DNA of 33,623 nt from Petrimonas sp. (GTDB lineage Bacteria > Bacteroidota > Bacteroidia > Bacteroidales > Dysgonomonadaceae), in NCBI GenBank assembly GCA_028698105.1, contig JAQVEB010000005.1, positions 1-33,623 on the forward strand, in the 5' to 3' direction. Shown here in pieces: positions 1 through 8,446 of this stretch (positions within the stretch are counted from its first letter, which is position 1; every line of letters starts with the position of its first letter). The notes under the pieces are model-generated. The model did no database searches and had not been told where the DNA came from. It saw nothing but the letters and a program-made list of their open reading frames with translations. The translations under genes were made by a program, and so were the position numbers.

Positions 1-2543
1 CTTCGCAGTATTTTCAAAAATCTGACGGCCAAACATGGGTAGGAGTAACAAATATGGCTTCTCTCGGCAGAGCCGTAGCCTATGGTACCGGCAATATTTA
101 CTGGACTACTGATGCGAATGGGAATAAGGTTCCGGCCAACGGATTAATAAATAATCAAGCTGTTTGGAGCCCAATGATTTATTCCGAAGAATTGGCATTC
201 CTGCTCAACGAGGGATGGCAAACAATGACCGATCCGGTTTATGGCGATAAAATTTTATACAAAAACTGGGATATGGCAAAAGCAAACATCAATTCACCCG
301 CGAATTCACAAGATTACAACGTAGGATTCTCAGGGGGTAATGAGAAAGGAACATATTATGCCAATGTGGGATATAACAAAACGGAGGGCATGCCGTTAGA
401 CAATATCTACAACCGCTTCACCTTTACCCTCAATGCCGATTATAAAATAAGAGACTGGCTGACATCTACTACAAATATCTCATTTCAGGATGCCAAATGG
501 AAAGGATTACCCGCAACACAGGGAAGCGAATCAAATTATTTCAGCCGTATGATATCTGCACCTCCCACAATGCGTGGATATAATGCCGATGGTGAACTTT
601 TGCTTGGTCAAAACTCAGGAGACGGAAATCAAGCGGTAAATATCGATAAATTTATTAGAAGAAACAATACCGATAAATTTACTTTTGGACAAACGTTTAA
701 AGTTGACTTCACCAAATATCTGTTTTTGAAGACAAACGTGAACTGGATGTACAATGAAGGTTTTTACGAGTATTTCGAAAAGGACTATATGCGCGGTACA
801 AACAACTGGAGTAGATCACGCTATTCAAGTGCAAGCTTTGATCGCGACCTGAGAATAGTTGCCAACGCGGTATTGAATTATAAAAAAGAATTCGGATTAA
901 ATTCCGTTGACGGAATTTTGGGAACCGAGTATTACGATGATTATATGAAAGGTTTTTCGGCTTCCGGATCGGGGGCGCCGACCGACGATTTCATGGATTT
1001 AGCTTACACTTCCGCTGACAAGGACAAAAGGAGTATTGACTCCTACCATATGCGTGAAAGAATTTTATCGTACTTCGGACGCGCAAACTATGACTATGAT
1101 GCTAAATACTTATTATCCGTTATATTCCGTTACGATGGATATTCCAGACTTTTAGGCGATAACCGGTGGGGATTTTTCCCGGGAATTTCTGCAGGTTGGG
1201 TATTCAGTAAGGAAGCGTTCATGGAAAGCATCATCAATTCAACTGCTCTTTCGTTTGGGAAATTCCGCACCAGCTACGGTGTTAATGGAAACGTTTCGGG
1301 ATTTGGGCCATACTCACTGCAAGGTTCTTATTCTGCACCCAAATATGATGGCTTGGTCGGGAACTTGTTGGGGGCGATCCCTAATCCATATTTGAGATGG
1401 GAACGTTCAAACACGTTTGAAGTTGGTCTCGATTTGAGCTTCTGGCAAAACAAACTTACGACTAACTGGACATATTACAACCGTTTGACTACCGATAAAT
1501 TTGCGAATATTCCTTTACCAACTTCATCTGGTATTAGCAGTATTACCACAAACAACGGTGCACTCCGCAATTATGGTGTTGAAGTGCAAATTGACTATAG
1601 GGCCATCAACACAAAAGACTGGAAATGGAATCTAACACTCAACGGAGCTTACAACAAAAACATGGTAGTTAAATTGCCGGATAACGGATTGGAAAGAAAC
1701 CGCCAGGGTGCTTTCGAAGTATATACAGGAAATGGTTCTGACAAAATGTGGGTCGGAGGATATCAGGAAGGACAGGAACCAGGAGTGTTATATGCCTACA
1801 AAGCCGAAGGCATTTATAAATCTTATGACGAAATCCCGGGAGACCTTGTTGATCAATCCAGCGGAAACAATGGTAGTAACAACATAGTACTGTATGGTCC
1901 CAACAAGTGGAAAGCGTTTACAGACGCAGATAAAGTTGCTGCGAACGGAAACGCGAAAATTTTACCTATTCAACCCGGAGATGTGAAGTGGAAAGATGTG
2001 AACGGAGACGGCGTAATTGACAAATTCGATTTAGTAAAAATAGGAAACACAACCCCAAGAATAACAGGCGGATTCTATTCCGGCTTAACATATAAGAATG
2101 TATCTTTATCCGTAAATATGGACTTTGGATTAGGTTTTTATATTGCTGATGCAAGAACTCCGTGGATTTTAGGAAATATGCAAGGAACTTTCAACACGTT
2201 GGAAGAAGTAAAACAAACGTGGTCAGTTGATAATCCCAATGGAACACTACCTCAATACACGTGGGCGGATCAATTGAACAAGAGAAATTATGCACGTCCA
2301 ACTTCAATGTTTATGTACAAAGGAGATTACGTGTCATTCAGGGAATTATCGCTCACTTATTCAGTGCCAAAATCGTTGGCAGAAAGATTAATGATGCAAC
2401 GGTTGAATTTCACAATCACAGGGCAAAATCTCGGTTACCTGACTCAGGGAAAGAATATATTTTCACCTGAAGCCGGAGCAGGCGATTGGGGAGGATATCC
2501 ACTTCCTCGCACGTTAATATTTGGGCTAAACATAACATTTTAA
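1..2543 (+). CDS. SusC-family TonB-linked outer-membrane transporter, probably NanO-like (5' partial)
   Basis: The reading frame is open from base 3 with no stop before the first internal ATG at 54, so the gene begins outside the window. About 846 C-terminal residues are present; the signal peptide, the carboxypeptidase-like N-domain and the plug are missing. The rest reads as a SusC-type 22-strand barrel, with alternating aromatic strands, the late WKDVNGDGVIDKFD and GNTTPRITGGF segments typical of the family, and a C-terminal strand ending in phenylalanine. SusC proteins import ligands across the outer membrane using TonB energy and pair with a SusD lipoprotein, encoded 13 bp downstream. 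Downstream nanS, nanM, nanT and nanA homologues suggest the substrate is sialic acid, as for NanO of Tannerella and Bacteroides. The family call is secure; the substrate is inferred from context. Confidence 0.92.
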   Translation, partial: SQYFQKSDGQTWVGVTNMASLGRAVAYGTGNIYWTTDANGNKVPANGLINNQAVWSPMIYSEELAFLLNEGWQTMTDPVYGDKILYKNWDMAKANINSPANSQDYNVGFSGGNEKGTYYANVGYNKTEGMPLDNIYNRFTFTLNADYKIRDWLTSTTNISFQDAKWKGLPATQGSESNYFSRMISAPPTMRGYNADGELLLGQNSGDGNQAVNIDKFIRRNNTDKFTFGQTFKVDFTKYLFLKTNVNWMYNEGFYEYFEKDYMRGTNNWSRSRYSSASFDRDLRIVANAVLNYKKEFGLNSVDGILGTEYYDDYMKGFSASGSGAPTDDFMDLAYTSADKDKRSIDSYHMRERILSYFGRANYDYDAKYLLSVIFRYDGYSRLLGDNRWGFFPGISAGWVFSKEAFMESIINSTALSFGKFRTSYGVNGNVSGFGPYSLQGSYSAPKYDGLVGNLLGAIPNPYLRWERSNTFEVGLDLSFWQNKLTTNWTYYNRLTTDKFANIPLPTSSGISSITTNNGALRNYGVEVQIDYRAINTKDWKWNLTLNGAYNKNMVVKLPDNGLERNRQGAFEVYTGNGSDKMWVGGYQEGQEPGVLYAYKAEGIYKSYDEIPGDLVDQSSGNNGSNNIVLYGPNKWKAFTDADKVAANGNAKILPIQPGDVKWKDVNGDGVIDKFDLVKIGNTTPRITGGFYSGLTYKNVSLSVNMDFGLGFYIADARTPWILGNMQGTFNTLEEVKQTWSVDNPNGTLPQYTWADQLNKRNYARPTSMFMYKGDYVSFRELSLTYSVPKSLAERLMMQRLNFTITGQNLGYLTQGKNIFSPEAGAGDWGGYPLPRTLIFGLNITF

Positions 2544-2556
2544 AAACTAAACAATT

Positions 2557-4122
2557 ATGAAACATATAAAAACAATTATCAGCTTCCTCTTCATATCGCT
2601 TTTAGTTTCATCATGCGACCTGTTGGACTTAGGTCCGGAAGATTACTATGCAAGTGGAAACTTTTGGAAAAATGATGCACAGGTAGATGCTTTTGCCCTT
2701 GGATTACATGCCAACCTTAGAGGTTCGTACCAAGGAATGATGTTTACGTTGGGTGAAGCCAGGGGTGGAACCCAAAAAACAGGGACTTCGTCTCAAGGCT
2801 CTAGTTTGGATATGAGCTCTCCTATTAAAAACAACTCTTTTACTAAAGATTTAACCGGTATCGGCAGTTGGATGGGTCTATATTCCAATATTCTTCAAAT
2901 CAATCACTTTATTGACCAACTTGAGAACGGTACCGAGTTTTTAAGCGCCGATAAAAGAAATTATTATTTGGGACAAGCCTATGGTTTACGTGCTTTCTAT
3001 TATTTTTACTTGTACAGAACTTTCGGTGGTGTACCTATCGTTACCGAAGTAAAAGTACTGCAGGGAAAAGTAGAAGCTAAAAACCTTTATACATCAAGAG
3101 CAACTGCAAAACAAACATTTGATTTCATCAAAGAAGATATCAATAAATCGGAAACAGCTTTTGGGACCCAAACGACGATCAAAAACAATAAAGCCCAATG
3201 GTCTTATTACGCAACCAAAATGCTTAAAGCTGAAATCTATTTGTGGTCAGCAAAAGTGAAAACAGGAGATCAATCTCCGGCAACTTCCGACCTGGCAACA
3301 GCCGAAACAGCTTTGCAATTGGTCTTAAACGCATCTCAGTTCAGTCTGTTGGGTAACTATTCCGATGTTTTCGATTACAAAAATAAGGGTAATAAAGAAG
3401 TTATATTTGCCATTAGATATGCCGACGGCGAAGCGTCAAACTTTGTGAATAATTTCTCCTATCAAATTCCGTTGTTCGTGAACACGTTTTATGATCGTGA
3501 TGGGAATTTAATTACAACAGACATTCTTGATATTAAATCAACTGTAGTTCAGAGACATGAGTATAAATTGGGACTTTTCAATTCGTACGACGATTTGGAT
3601 TCGAGAAAAAGAAGCATTTTTCTTGATTATTATCTAAAAGATAAGACCCTTACCGGAACCGTTGTTAAAAAATACAATGGATTGATCAATGCAGAAGGAA
3701 ACCGCTCATGGTCGGACGACTTCGTAGTGTATCGCTATGCAGATGCTATTTTGCTGATGGCCGAAATAAAAAACATGCAGGGTCAACCGGTGGCATCGTA
3801 TATTAATCAAATTCGTCAACGTGCTTACGGAGCAGAGTACGATGCGGTGACGCACGGATATACCGACGGAAGTTTTGCCGAAAACGAATTAGCTATCCTG
3901 CACGAACGTGATAAAGAATTCGTCCTTGAAGGGAAAAGATGGTTTGATATTCGGAGAATGCAACAAACCAAAGACGGACAACCGTTAGCTTTTGCAGCTG
4001 TTGCCAATTACGACGATCCCAGTCCTGTGATTGATCCCGCCAAATCCTATCTTTTATTATGGCCCGTTGATGTAAATACACTCAACAACGATCCAGAACT
4101 CACCCAAACAGAAGGGTATTAA
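2557..4122 (+). CDS. SusD-family surface glycan-binding lipoprotein, probably NanU-like
   Basis: This 521-residue protein begins with a lipoprotein signal, with a basic start, a hydrophobic core and a lipobox LVSSC putting the lipidated Cys at residue 20. The SusD pattern follows: an N-terminal NFWKNDAQVDAFALG stretch, helical TPR-like segments (YYLGQAYGLRAFYYFYLYR), and a C-terminal LAILHERDKEFVLEGKRWFDIRRM block. SusD proteins sit on the cell surface as a lid over the SusC barrel and bind the ligand. The gene starts 13 bp after the SusC stop, so the two are co-transcribed. The neighbouring sialate genes point to free or bound sialic acid as ligand (NanU-like), which is inference. A strong hairpin follows the stop. 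Confidence 0.93.
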   Translation: MKHIKTIISFLFISLLVSSCDLLDLGPEDYYASGNFWKNDAQVDAFALGLHANLRGSYQGMMFTLGEARGGTQKTGTSSQGSSLDMSSPIKNNSFTKDLTGIGSWMGLYSNILQINHFIDQLENGTEFLSADKRNYYLGQAYGLRAFYYFYLYRTFGGVPIVTEVKVLQGKVEAKNLYTSRATAKQTFDFIKEDINKSETAFGTQTTIKNNKAQWSYYATKMLKAEIYLWSAKVKTGDQSPATSDLATAETALQLVLNASQFSLLGNYSDVFDYKNKGNKEVIFAIRYADGEASNFVNNFSYQIPLFVNTFYDRDGNLITTDILDIKSTVVQRHEYKLGLFNSYDDLDSRKRSIFLDYYLKDKTLTGTVVKKYNGLINAEGNRSWSDDFVVYRYADAILLMAEIKNMQGQPVASYINQIRQRAYGAEYDAVTHGYTDGSFAENELAILHERDKEFVLEGKRWFDIRRMQQTKDGQPLAFAAVANYDDPSPVIDPAKSYLLLWPVDVNTLNNDPELTQTEGY

Positions 4123-4152
4123 TTAATTTTCTTTTCAATACTACTCATTTTA

Positions 4153-4197
4153 AATCCAAAGTGGCAAAACTAACCATTTTGCCACTTCTGGATTTTT
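4153..4197 (+). terminator. Strong hairpin after the SusC/SusD pair
   Basis: An 11-bp perfect stem (AAGTGGCAAAA pairing with TTTTGCCACTT) encloses a 7-base loop. It is extended by a second stem, AATCCA with TGGATT, and followed by a short T-run. It lies 30 bases after the SusD stop. It could be a terminator, or a processing/stabilising hairpin that keeps susCD mRNA more abundant than the downstream enzyme genes. Confidence 0.7.
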
Positions 4198-4221
4198 ACA
4201 TTCAATTCTTGATTTCATCCA

Positions 4222-6306
4222 ATGAAGCGGATTTCCATAGCAATAGCTTTCTTGTTTGTTTTTCTTTCAACCACAATGGCGGAAGGAAAAATAAAAGTAG
4301 CTTGCGTGGGTAATTCCGTAACGTTTGGAGCAGGAATAGACGACCGCACAAAAACCTATCCGGCGCAACTGCAAACGATGCTGGGCGACGATTACGAAGT
4401 CCGTAACTTCGGAAACAGTGGTTCAACGTTGCTCAAAAAGGGGCACAAACCTTATTGGAATCAAAAAGAGTTTTCGGATGTCATCGCTTTTGCACCTGAT
4501 GTTGTCATTATCCATCTCGGATTAAACGATACCGACCCGCGAAACTGGGCGCGCTATCGCGACGAGTTCACCCGCGATTATATCGCCTTGATTGATACTT
4601 TCAAATCGGTAAACCCAAAAGCGGAAGTGATGATTTGCCGGATGACACCGATTTTTCATACGCATTCGCGTTTTAAATCGAGTACGCGCGACTGGTTTTG
4701 GCAAATTCAACAAGCCATCGGATTGGTTGCCGAAACGCAACAAGTAAAATTACTCGACTTAAACACCCCCATGCATCGTCGTCCCGATTTGTTTCCCGAC
4801 GCGCTGCACCCCAATGCCGAAGGCGCAAAGATCATCGCCGAAACGGTTTACAAAACCATCACGAAAGATTTCGGCGGATTGAAGTTGGCTCCTGTTTTTA
4901 CCGATAATATGGTATTGCAACGCAACAAACCCATTAAAATTTGGGGAACTGCCAATCCCTGCACGAAAATATCGGTTTGGTTCGGCGGAAAAAAACAAAC
5001 CACTACCGCTCAATCCGACGGTAAATGGCAAATTCTCTTTCCCAAAAAACCGGCAGATGGAAAAAAGTATACCGTAACCATCGAAAATCAAAACAAGAAA
5101 ATTACGCTTCAAAACATCGTTATCGGCGATGTCTGGCTTTGTTCCGGACAATCGAATATGGAGTTTGAGCTCAAAAACGCATCCACCGCCAAACAAGATA
5201 TTCCGATCTCGGCAAACAGCAACCTGCGGTTTTTCGACCGGAAAGCCAAATTCGGTTTTCCCGCCGAAGCTTATTCGCAAGAGCAATTGGAAACATTGAA
5301 CCAGTTACGGTTTTTCAATGAAAACACCGCGTGGCAGGAATCCGGCCCGGCAACTTCGGCAGAATTTTCGGCTGTCGGGTATTACTTTGGAAAGATGTTG
5401 CAGGATTCGCTTAACATACCAATCGGCCTTATTAACAACGCCGTAGGCGGTTCGCCCACCGAAGCGTGGATTGACCGTTTTACGCTCGAACACCATCCCC
5501 GGTTGGTGGATATGCTCTACAATTGGGCGAAAAACGACTACATTCATCCGTGGTGCCGCGAACGCGCCGCGCAAAATCTCGAAAACGCCCCAAATCCCTT
5601 GCAACGGCATCCTTATCACCCGGCTTATCTGTACGAAAGTGGGATGGAAGATTTGGTTGATTTGCCGATTGCAGGCGTTATTTGGTATCAAGGCGAATCG
5701 AACGCGCACAACGTGGAATTGCACGAAATCACCTTCCCCACTCTTGTGGAAAGCTGGCGAAAAGCATTCAATAACAGCGAACTGCCGTTTTATTACGTAC
5801 AACTATCGAGTATGGAAGTTGGGCGCGAAACATGGGGGCATTTTCGTGACAGCCAGCGGCGGTTGTTATCGGTAATTCCCAATTCGGGAATGGCGGTTTC
5901 ATCCGATTTCGGCAATCGCACCGATGTTCATCCCGTTGATAAAAAACCCGTTGGCGAACGATTAGCGCGCTGGGCGTTGGCCGATACATACAACTTCAAG
6001 ATAGTCAAAAGCGGCCCTTTATTCAAAAATGCTACCTTTGTAAACAACAAAGCCATCATTGAATTCACGGAAGCTGACGAACTGAGAACATCGGACGGCG
6101 GAGCCGTAAAAACGGTTGAAGTTGCCGGAGACGACAAGGTATTTTATCCTGCCGATATTGTCCGCACTGTCGGGAATCGGTTAGAAGCAACAAGTTACAA
6201 AGTCCAACATCCTGCATTTGTTCGATATGGTTGGGCATCGTTTTCGGAAGGGAATTTAGTGAACGAGGCAGGTTTACCGGCCTCAACCTTTTCATCGGAA
6301 TTGTAA
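4222..6306 (+). CDS. nanS: Sialate O-acetylesterase with two SGNH-type domains (NanS-like)
   Basis: This 694-residue secreted protein has a signal peptide of about 20 residues (MKRISIAIAF...TTMA). Domain 1 (about 24-215) is a GDSL/SGNH hydrolase, with the nucleophile Ser32 in GNSVTFG, the GLND block at 100-103, and Asp193/His196 in DALHPN. Domain 2 (about 220-690) is the sialate O-acetylesterase family. It has a beta-sandwich start (LAPVFTDNMVLQR), the CSGQSNME nucleophile block at Ser311, NNAVGGSPTEAW, and VIWYQGESN. It should remove O-acetyl groups from sialic acids in the periplasm so that sialidase, lyase and transporter can act. A two-domain NanS is known from Tannerella. The ATG lies 99 bp after susD, past the hairpin. 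The second domain clearly carries esterase motifs; the true substrate of the first is not evident. Confidence 0.88.
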   Translation: MKRISIAIAFLFVFLSTTMAEGKIKVACVGNSVTFGAGIDDRTKTYPAQLQTMLGDDYEVRNFGNSGSTLLKKGHKPYWNQKEFSDVIAFAPDVVIIHLGLNDTDPRNWARYRDEFTRDYIALIDTFKSVNPKAEVMICRMTPIFHTHSRFKSSTRDWFWQIQQAIGLVAETQQVKLLDLNTPMHRRPDLFPDALHPNAEGAKIIAETVYKTITKDFGGLKLAPVFTDNMVLQRNKPIKIWGTANPCTKISVWFGGKKQTTTAQSDGKWQILFPKKPADGKKYTVTIENQNKKITLQNIVIGDVWLCSGQSNMEFELKNASTAKQDIPISANSNLRFFDRKAKFGFPAEAYSQEQLETLNQLRFFNENTAWQESGPATSAEFSAVGYYFGKMLQDSLNIPIGLINNAVGGSPTEAWIDRFTLEHHPRLVDMLYNWAKNDYIHPWCRERAAQNLENAPNPLQRHPYHPAYLYESGMEDLVDLPIAGVIWYQGESNAHNVELHEITFPTLVESWRKAFNNSELPFYYVQLSSMEVGRETWGHFRDSQRRLLSVIPNSGMAVSSDFGNRTDVHPVDKKPVGERLARWALADTYNFKIVKSGPLFKNATFVNNKAIIEFTEADELRTSDGGAVKTVEVAGDDKVFYPADIVRTVGNRLEATSYKVQHPAFVRYGWASFSEGNLVNEAGLPASTFSSEL

Positions 6307-6320
6307 ATTATTCCGGCCCG

Positions 6321-6488
6321 CCCCCGTAGAGACGCATTGAATGCGTCTCATAAAACAAACGATAAAAAAACAATATGGCATTGAATACGTCTCCTAAAAC
6401 AACGATAAAAACCGATATTACATTGAATACATTTCTTTTTCACGAAACGCATCTAAAAAAGACGCATTCAATGCGTCTGTACGGGGGG
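6321..6488. repeat. 168-bp miniature inverted-repeat element over the GH20 start
   Basis: The two ends (6321-6348 and 6460-6487) are inverted copies of 28 bp that differ at one position (CCCCGTAGAG versus CCCCGTACAG). Each end is itself a near-perfect palindrome: GAGACGCATT and AATGCGTCTC around one base at 6329-6349, and GACGCATT with AATGCGTC at 6461-6477. The interior holds two decayed copies of the same half-site (GCATTGAATACGTCTC near 6378, CATTGAATACATTTC near 6420), each followed by an A-rich tail, so it looks built from roughly 45-bp units. There is no ORF of its own and no clear target duplication. Palindromes of this GAGACGCATT type are, from memory, scattered in Bacteroidetes genomes. 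Confidence 0.8.
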
Positions 6489-8048
6489 ATGTTATTAATT
6501 TTCCTGCTATCCCTTGCCTGTTCTCCTCAAACATCGCAACTGCACCTCCTACCACAACCGCAACAAATAACTATCAATCAAAAATCGGCGCACAAACTGA
6601 TAAACGGACAGATCAACCCTGCATTGATAAGCGAAAAGTTGGTTGCCGAAATATCGGAAGCGAAAGTAAATCCCGATGAAGCTTACCGCCTCAAAATCAC
6701 TGCGGACAGCGTTTTGATTGAAGCTACAACGGAAAAAGGGCTCTTTTGGGCGCACCAAACGCTGGCGCAAATCGTAGAGTCGTCCGATGGAAAATCAGTT
6801 CCCACGCTCGAAATCACCGATTATCCCGCTTTCCGCATCCGCGGTTACATGCACGACGTGGGGCGCAGCTTTATCTCGGTGGAAGAACTGAAGAAACACA
6901 TCCGCTTGTTATCGAAATACAAGATCAACGTTTTCCACTGGCACCTCACCGAGAATCAGGGGTGGCGGCTGCAAAGCAAACGGTATCCGCAACTGACCGA
7001 CAGCATCAACTTCACCCGCCTTCCCGGAAAGTATTACACCATTGAAGATGCACACGAAATTTCGGCGTACTGCAAGGCGCACAACATGCTCCTCATTCCC
7101 GAAGTAGATATGCCGGGACACAGTGCGGCGTTTGTCCGTGCCATGGGCGTGGATATGCAATCGGCAAAAGGGATGGAGATTCTGAAGAATCTGATGGACG
7201 AAGTGTGTACCGAGGTCTTTCCCGATGAACCTTATATTCACATCGGAACCGATGAGGTGGAATTTACCAATCCGGCTTTTGTGCCCGAAATGGTTGAATT
7301 TATTCGTTCCAAAGGCAAAAAAGTGATTTCGTGGAATCCCGGATGGAATTATAAGCCGGGCGAAATTGACATGACGCAGCTCTGGAGCTACCGCGGAAAA
7401 GCGCAACCGGGTATTCCCGCTATAGACTCGCGCTTTCACTACACCAACCATTTCGATGCCTTTGCCGATATCATCGCGCTATACAACAGCCGCGTTTTGA
7501 ATGCAAATATTGGAAGCAATGATATTGCAGGCGGCATTATCGCCATTTGGAACGACCGTTTGTTGCCGGATGAGAAGCAAATTATCTTACAGAACTACTT
7601 TTATCCCACCATGCTGGCATTTGGTGAACGTGCCTGGCTTGGTGGTGGAAGCGAATATTTCGATAAAAACGGCACCGATCTGCCGACTGATGAAAACGAT
7701 CCGGTTTTCAAGGATTTTGCCGATTTCGAGATCCGGATGCTTTGGCACAAAAACCATACGTTCGCCGGCGAGCCGTTCGCCTATGTTCGTCAAACGAACG
7801 TCAGGTGGCGCATTACCGATGCGTTTCCCAACGACGGCGATCTGCTGAAATCGTTCCCGCCCGAAACCGAAATTGCAGAAACATACCGTTACAACGACAG
7901 TACATACGCTTCGCGCGATGCCGTGGGTGCCGGAATTTACCTGCGCCACGTGTGGGGAAAACTCGTTCCGACTTTCTATGCCGACCGCAACCCGATCATA
8001 CCGCTTACGCCTATACTTATGTTTATTCACCCAAAAAACAAACCGTAG
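6471..8048 (+). CDS. Beta-N-acetylhexosaminidase, GH20 (main part; frameshift near 7985)
   Basis: This is a GH20 exo-hexosaminidase lipoprotein. The N-terminal GH20b-like domain (LLPQPQQITIN ... TLEITDYPAFRIRGYMHDVGR) leads into the TIM barrel, with INVFHWHLTENQGWR, the catalytic Asp-Glu pair in HIGTDEVEF, and later ISWNPGWNY and LAFGERAWLG. It should remove terminal GlcNAc/GalNAc from glycans after desialylation, which fits its place between nanS and nanM. I chose the ATG at 6471 (MRLYGGMLLIFLLSLACS) because it gives a lipobox LSLAC and one basic residue. The frame also allows 6375 and 6489. Both 6375 and 6471 fall inside an inverted-repeat element. The frame is lost near 7985, so the last 20 or so residues here are out-of-frame sequence. 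Restoring one base would give about 648 residues. Confidence 0.85.
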   Translation: MRLYGGMLLIFLLSLACSPQTSQLHLLPQPQQITINQKSAHKLINGQINPALISEKLVAEISEAKVNPDEAYRLKITADSVLIEATTEKGLFWAHQTLAQIVESSDGKSVPTLEITDYPAFRIRGYMHDVGRSFISVEELKKHIRLLSKYKINVFHWHLTENQGWRLQSKRYPQLTDSINFTRLPGKYYTIEDAHEISAYCKAHNMLLIPEVDMPGHSAAFVRAMGVDMQSAKGMEILKNLMDEVCTEVFPDEPYIHIGTDEVEFTNPAFVPEMVEFIRSKGKKVISWNPGWNYKPGEIDMTQLWSYRGKAQPGIPAIDSRFHYTNHFDAFADIIALYNSRVLNANIGSNDIAGGIIAIWNDRLLPDEKQIILQNYFYPTMLAFGERAWLGGGSEYFDKNGTDLPTDENDPVFKDFADFEIRMLWHKNHTFAGEPFAYVRQTNVRWRITDAFPNDGDLLKSFPPETEIAETYRYNDSTYASRDAVGAGIYLRHVWGKLVPTFYADRNPIIPLTPILMFIHPKNKP

Positions 8049-8416
8049 GTTTATGGGCAAGTACGCAGGATTACAGCCGTTCCGAAGCCGATTTGGCTCC
8101 GCCGCAAGGCAAATGGGATTATCGGGAAAGTCGCATCTTCGTAAACGATACCGAAATTGCGCCGCCCGTTTGGGAAAACACCCACACGGAAAAATCGAAC
8201 GAAATAACGTTGAAAAACGAAAACTTCGCGGCTCGTCCGCCTATTTCGGTGGAACTGAACAAAGGCTGGAACAAAGTGCTGCTGAAACTTCCCGTCGGAA
8301 AATTCAGCACGCCCGAAGTTCGCCTGCAGAAATGGATGTTTACCTTTGTGTTTGTAACGCCGGACGGAAAAAACGCGGTGGAAGGATTGGTGTATAGTCC
8401 GGATAAAAAGAAGTAG
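7983..8416 (+). pseudogene. GH20 C-terminal part, displaced into the -1 frame
   Basis: Downstream of 7985 the GH20 family sequence continues in another frame as PQPDHTAYAYTYVYSPKK, followed by a jelly-roll-like tail (WASTQDYSRSEADLAPPQGK ... WNKVLLKLPVG) up to a stop at 8416. The break is explained by loss of one C from a run that now reads CC at 7985-7986; GAC CCG CAA CCC GAT CAT would join both halves smoothly. No start site of its own is visible, so this is not an independent gene. Both halves are otherwise undecayed, so a very recent mutation or a sequencing/assembly error are both possible. The tail probably helps substrate binding or folding; that is inference. Confidence 0.8.
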
Positions 8417-8446
8417 GGAGACGATGCCTGTGGCTTCGTAAAAGAA

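Noticed and set aside
4759-5286. 175-codon frame antisense to nanS
   Set aside because: It lies wholly within a two-domain esterase with intact motifs on the other strand.
6375-6470. Upstream start for the GH20 gene (adds 32 residues)
   Set aside because: These codons come from the repeat element and put the signal peptide too far from the N-terminus for lipoprotein export.
7975-8000. Programmed frameshift in the GH20 gene
   Set aside because: The site is a short C-run without a slippery heptamer, and GH20 enzymes are not known to use recoding.
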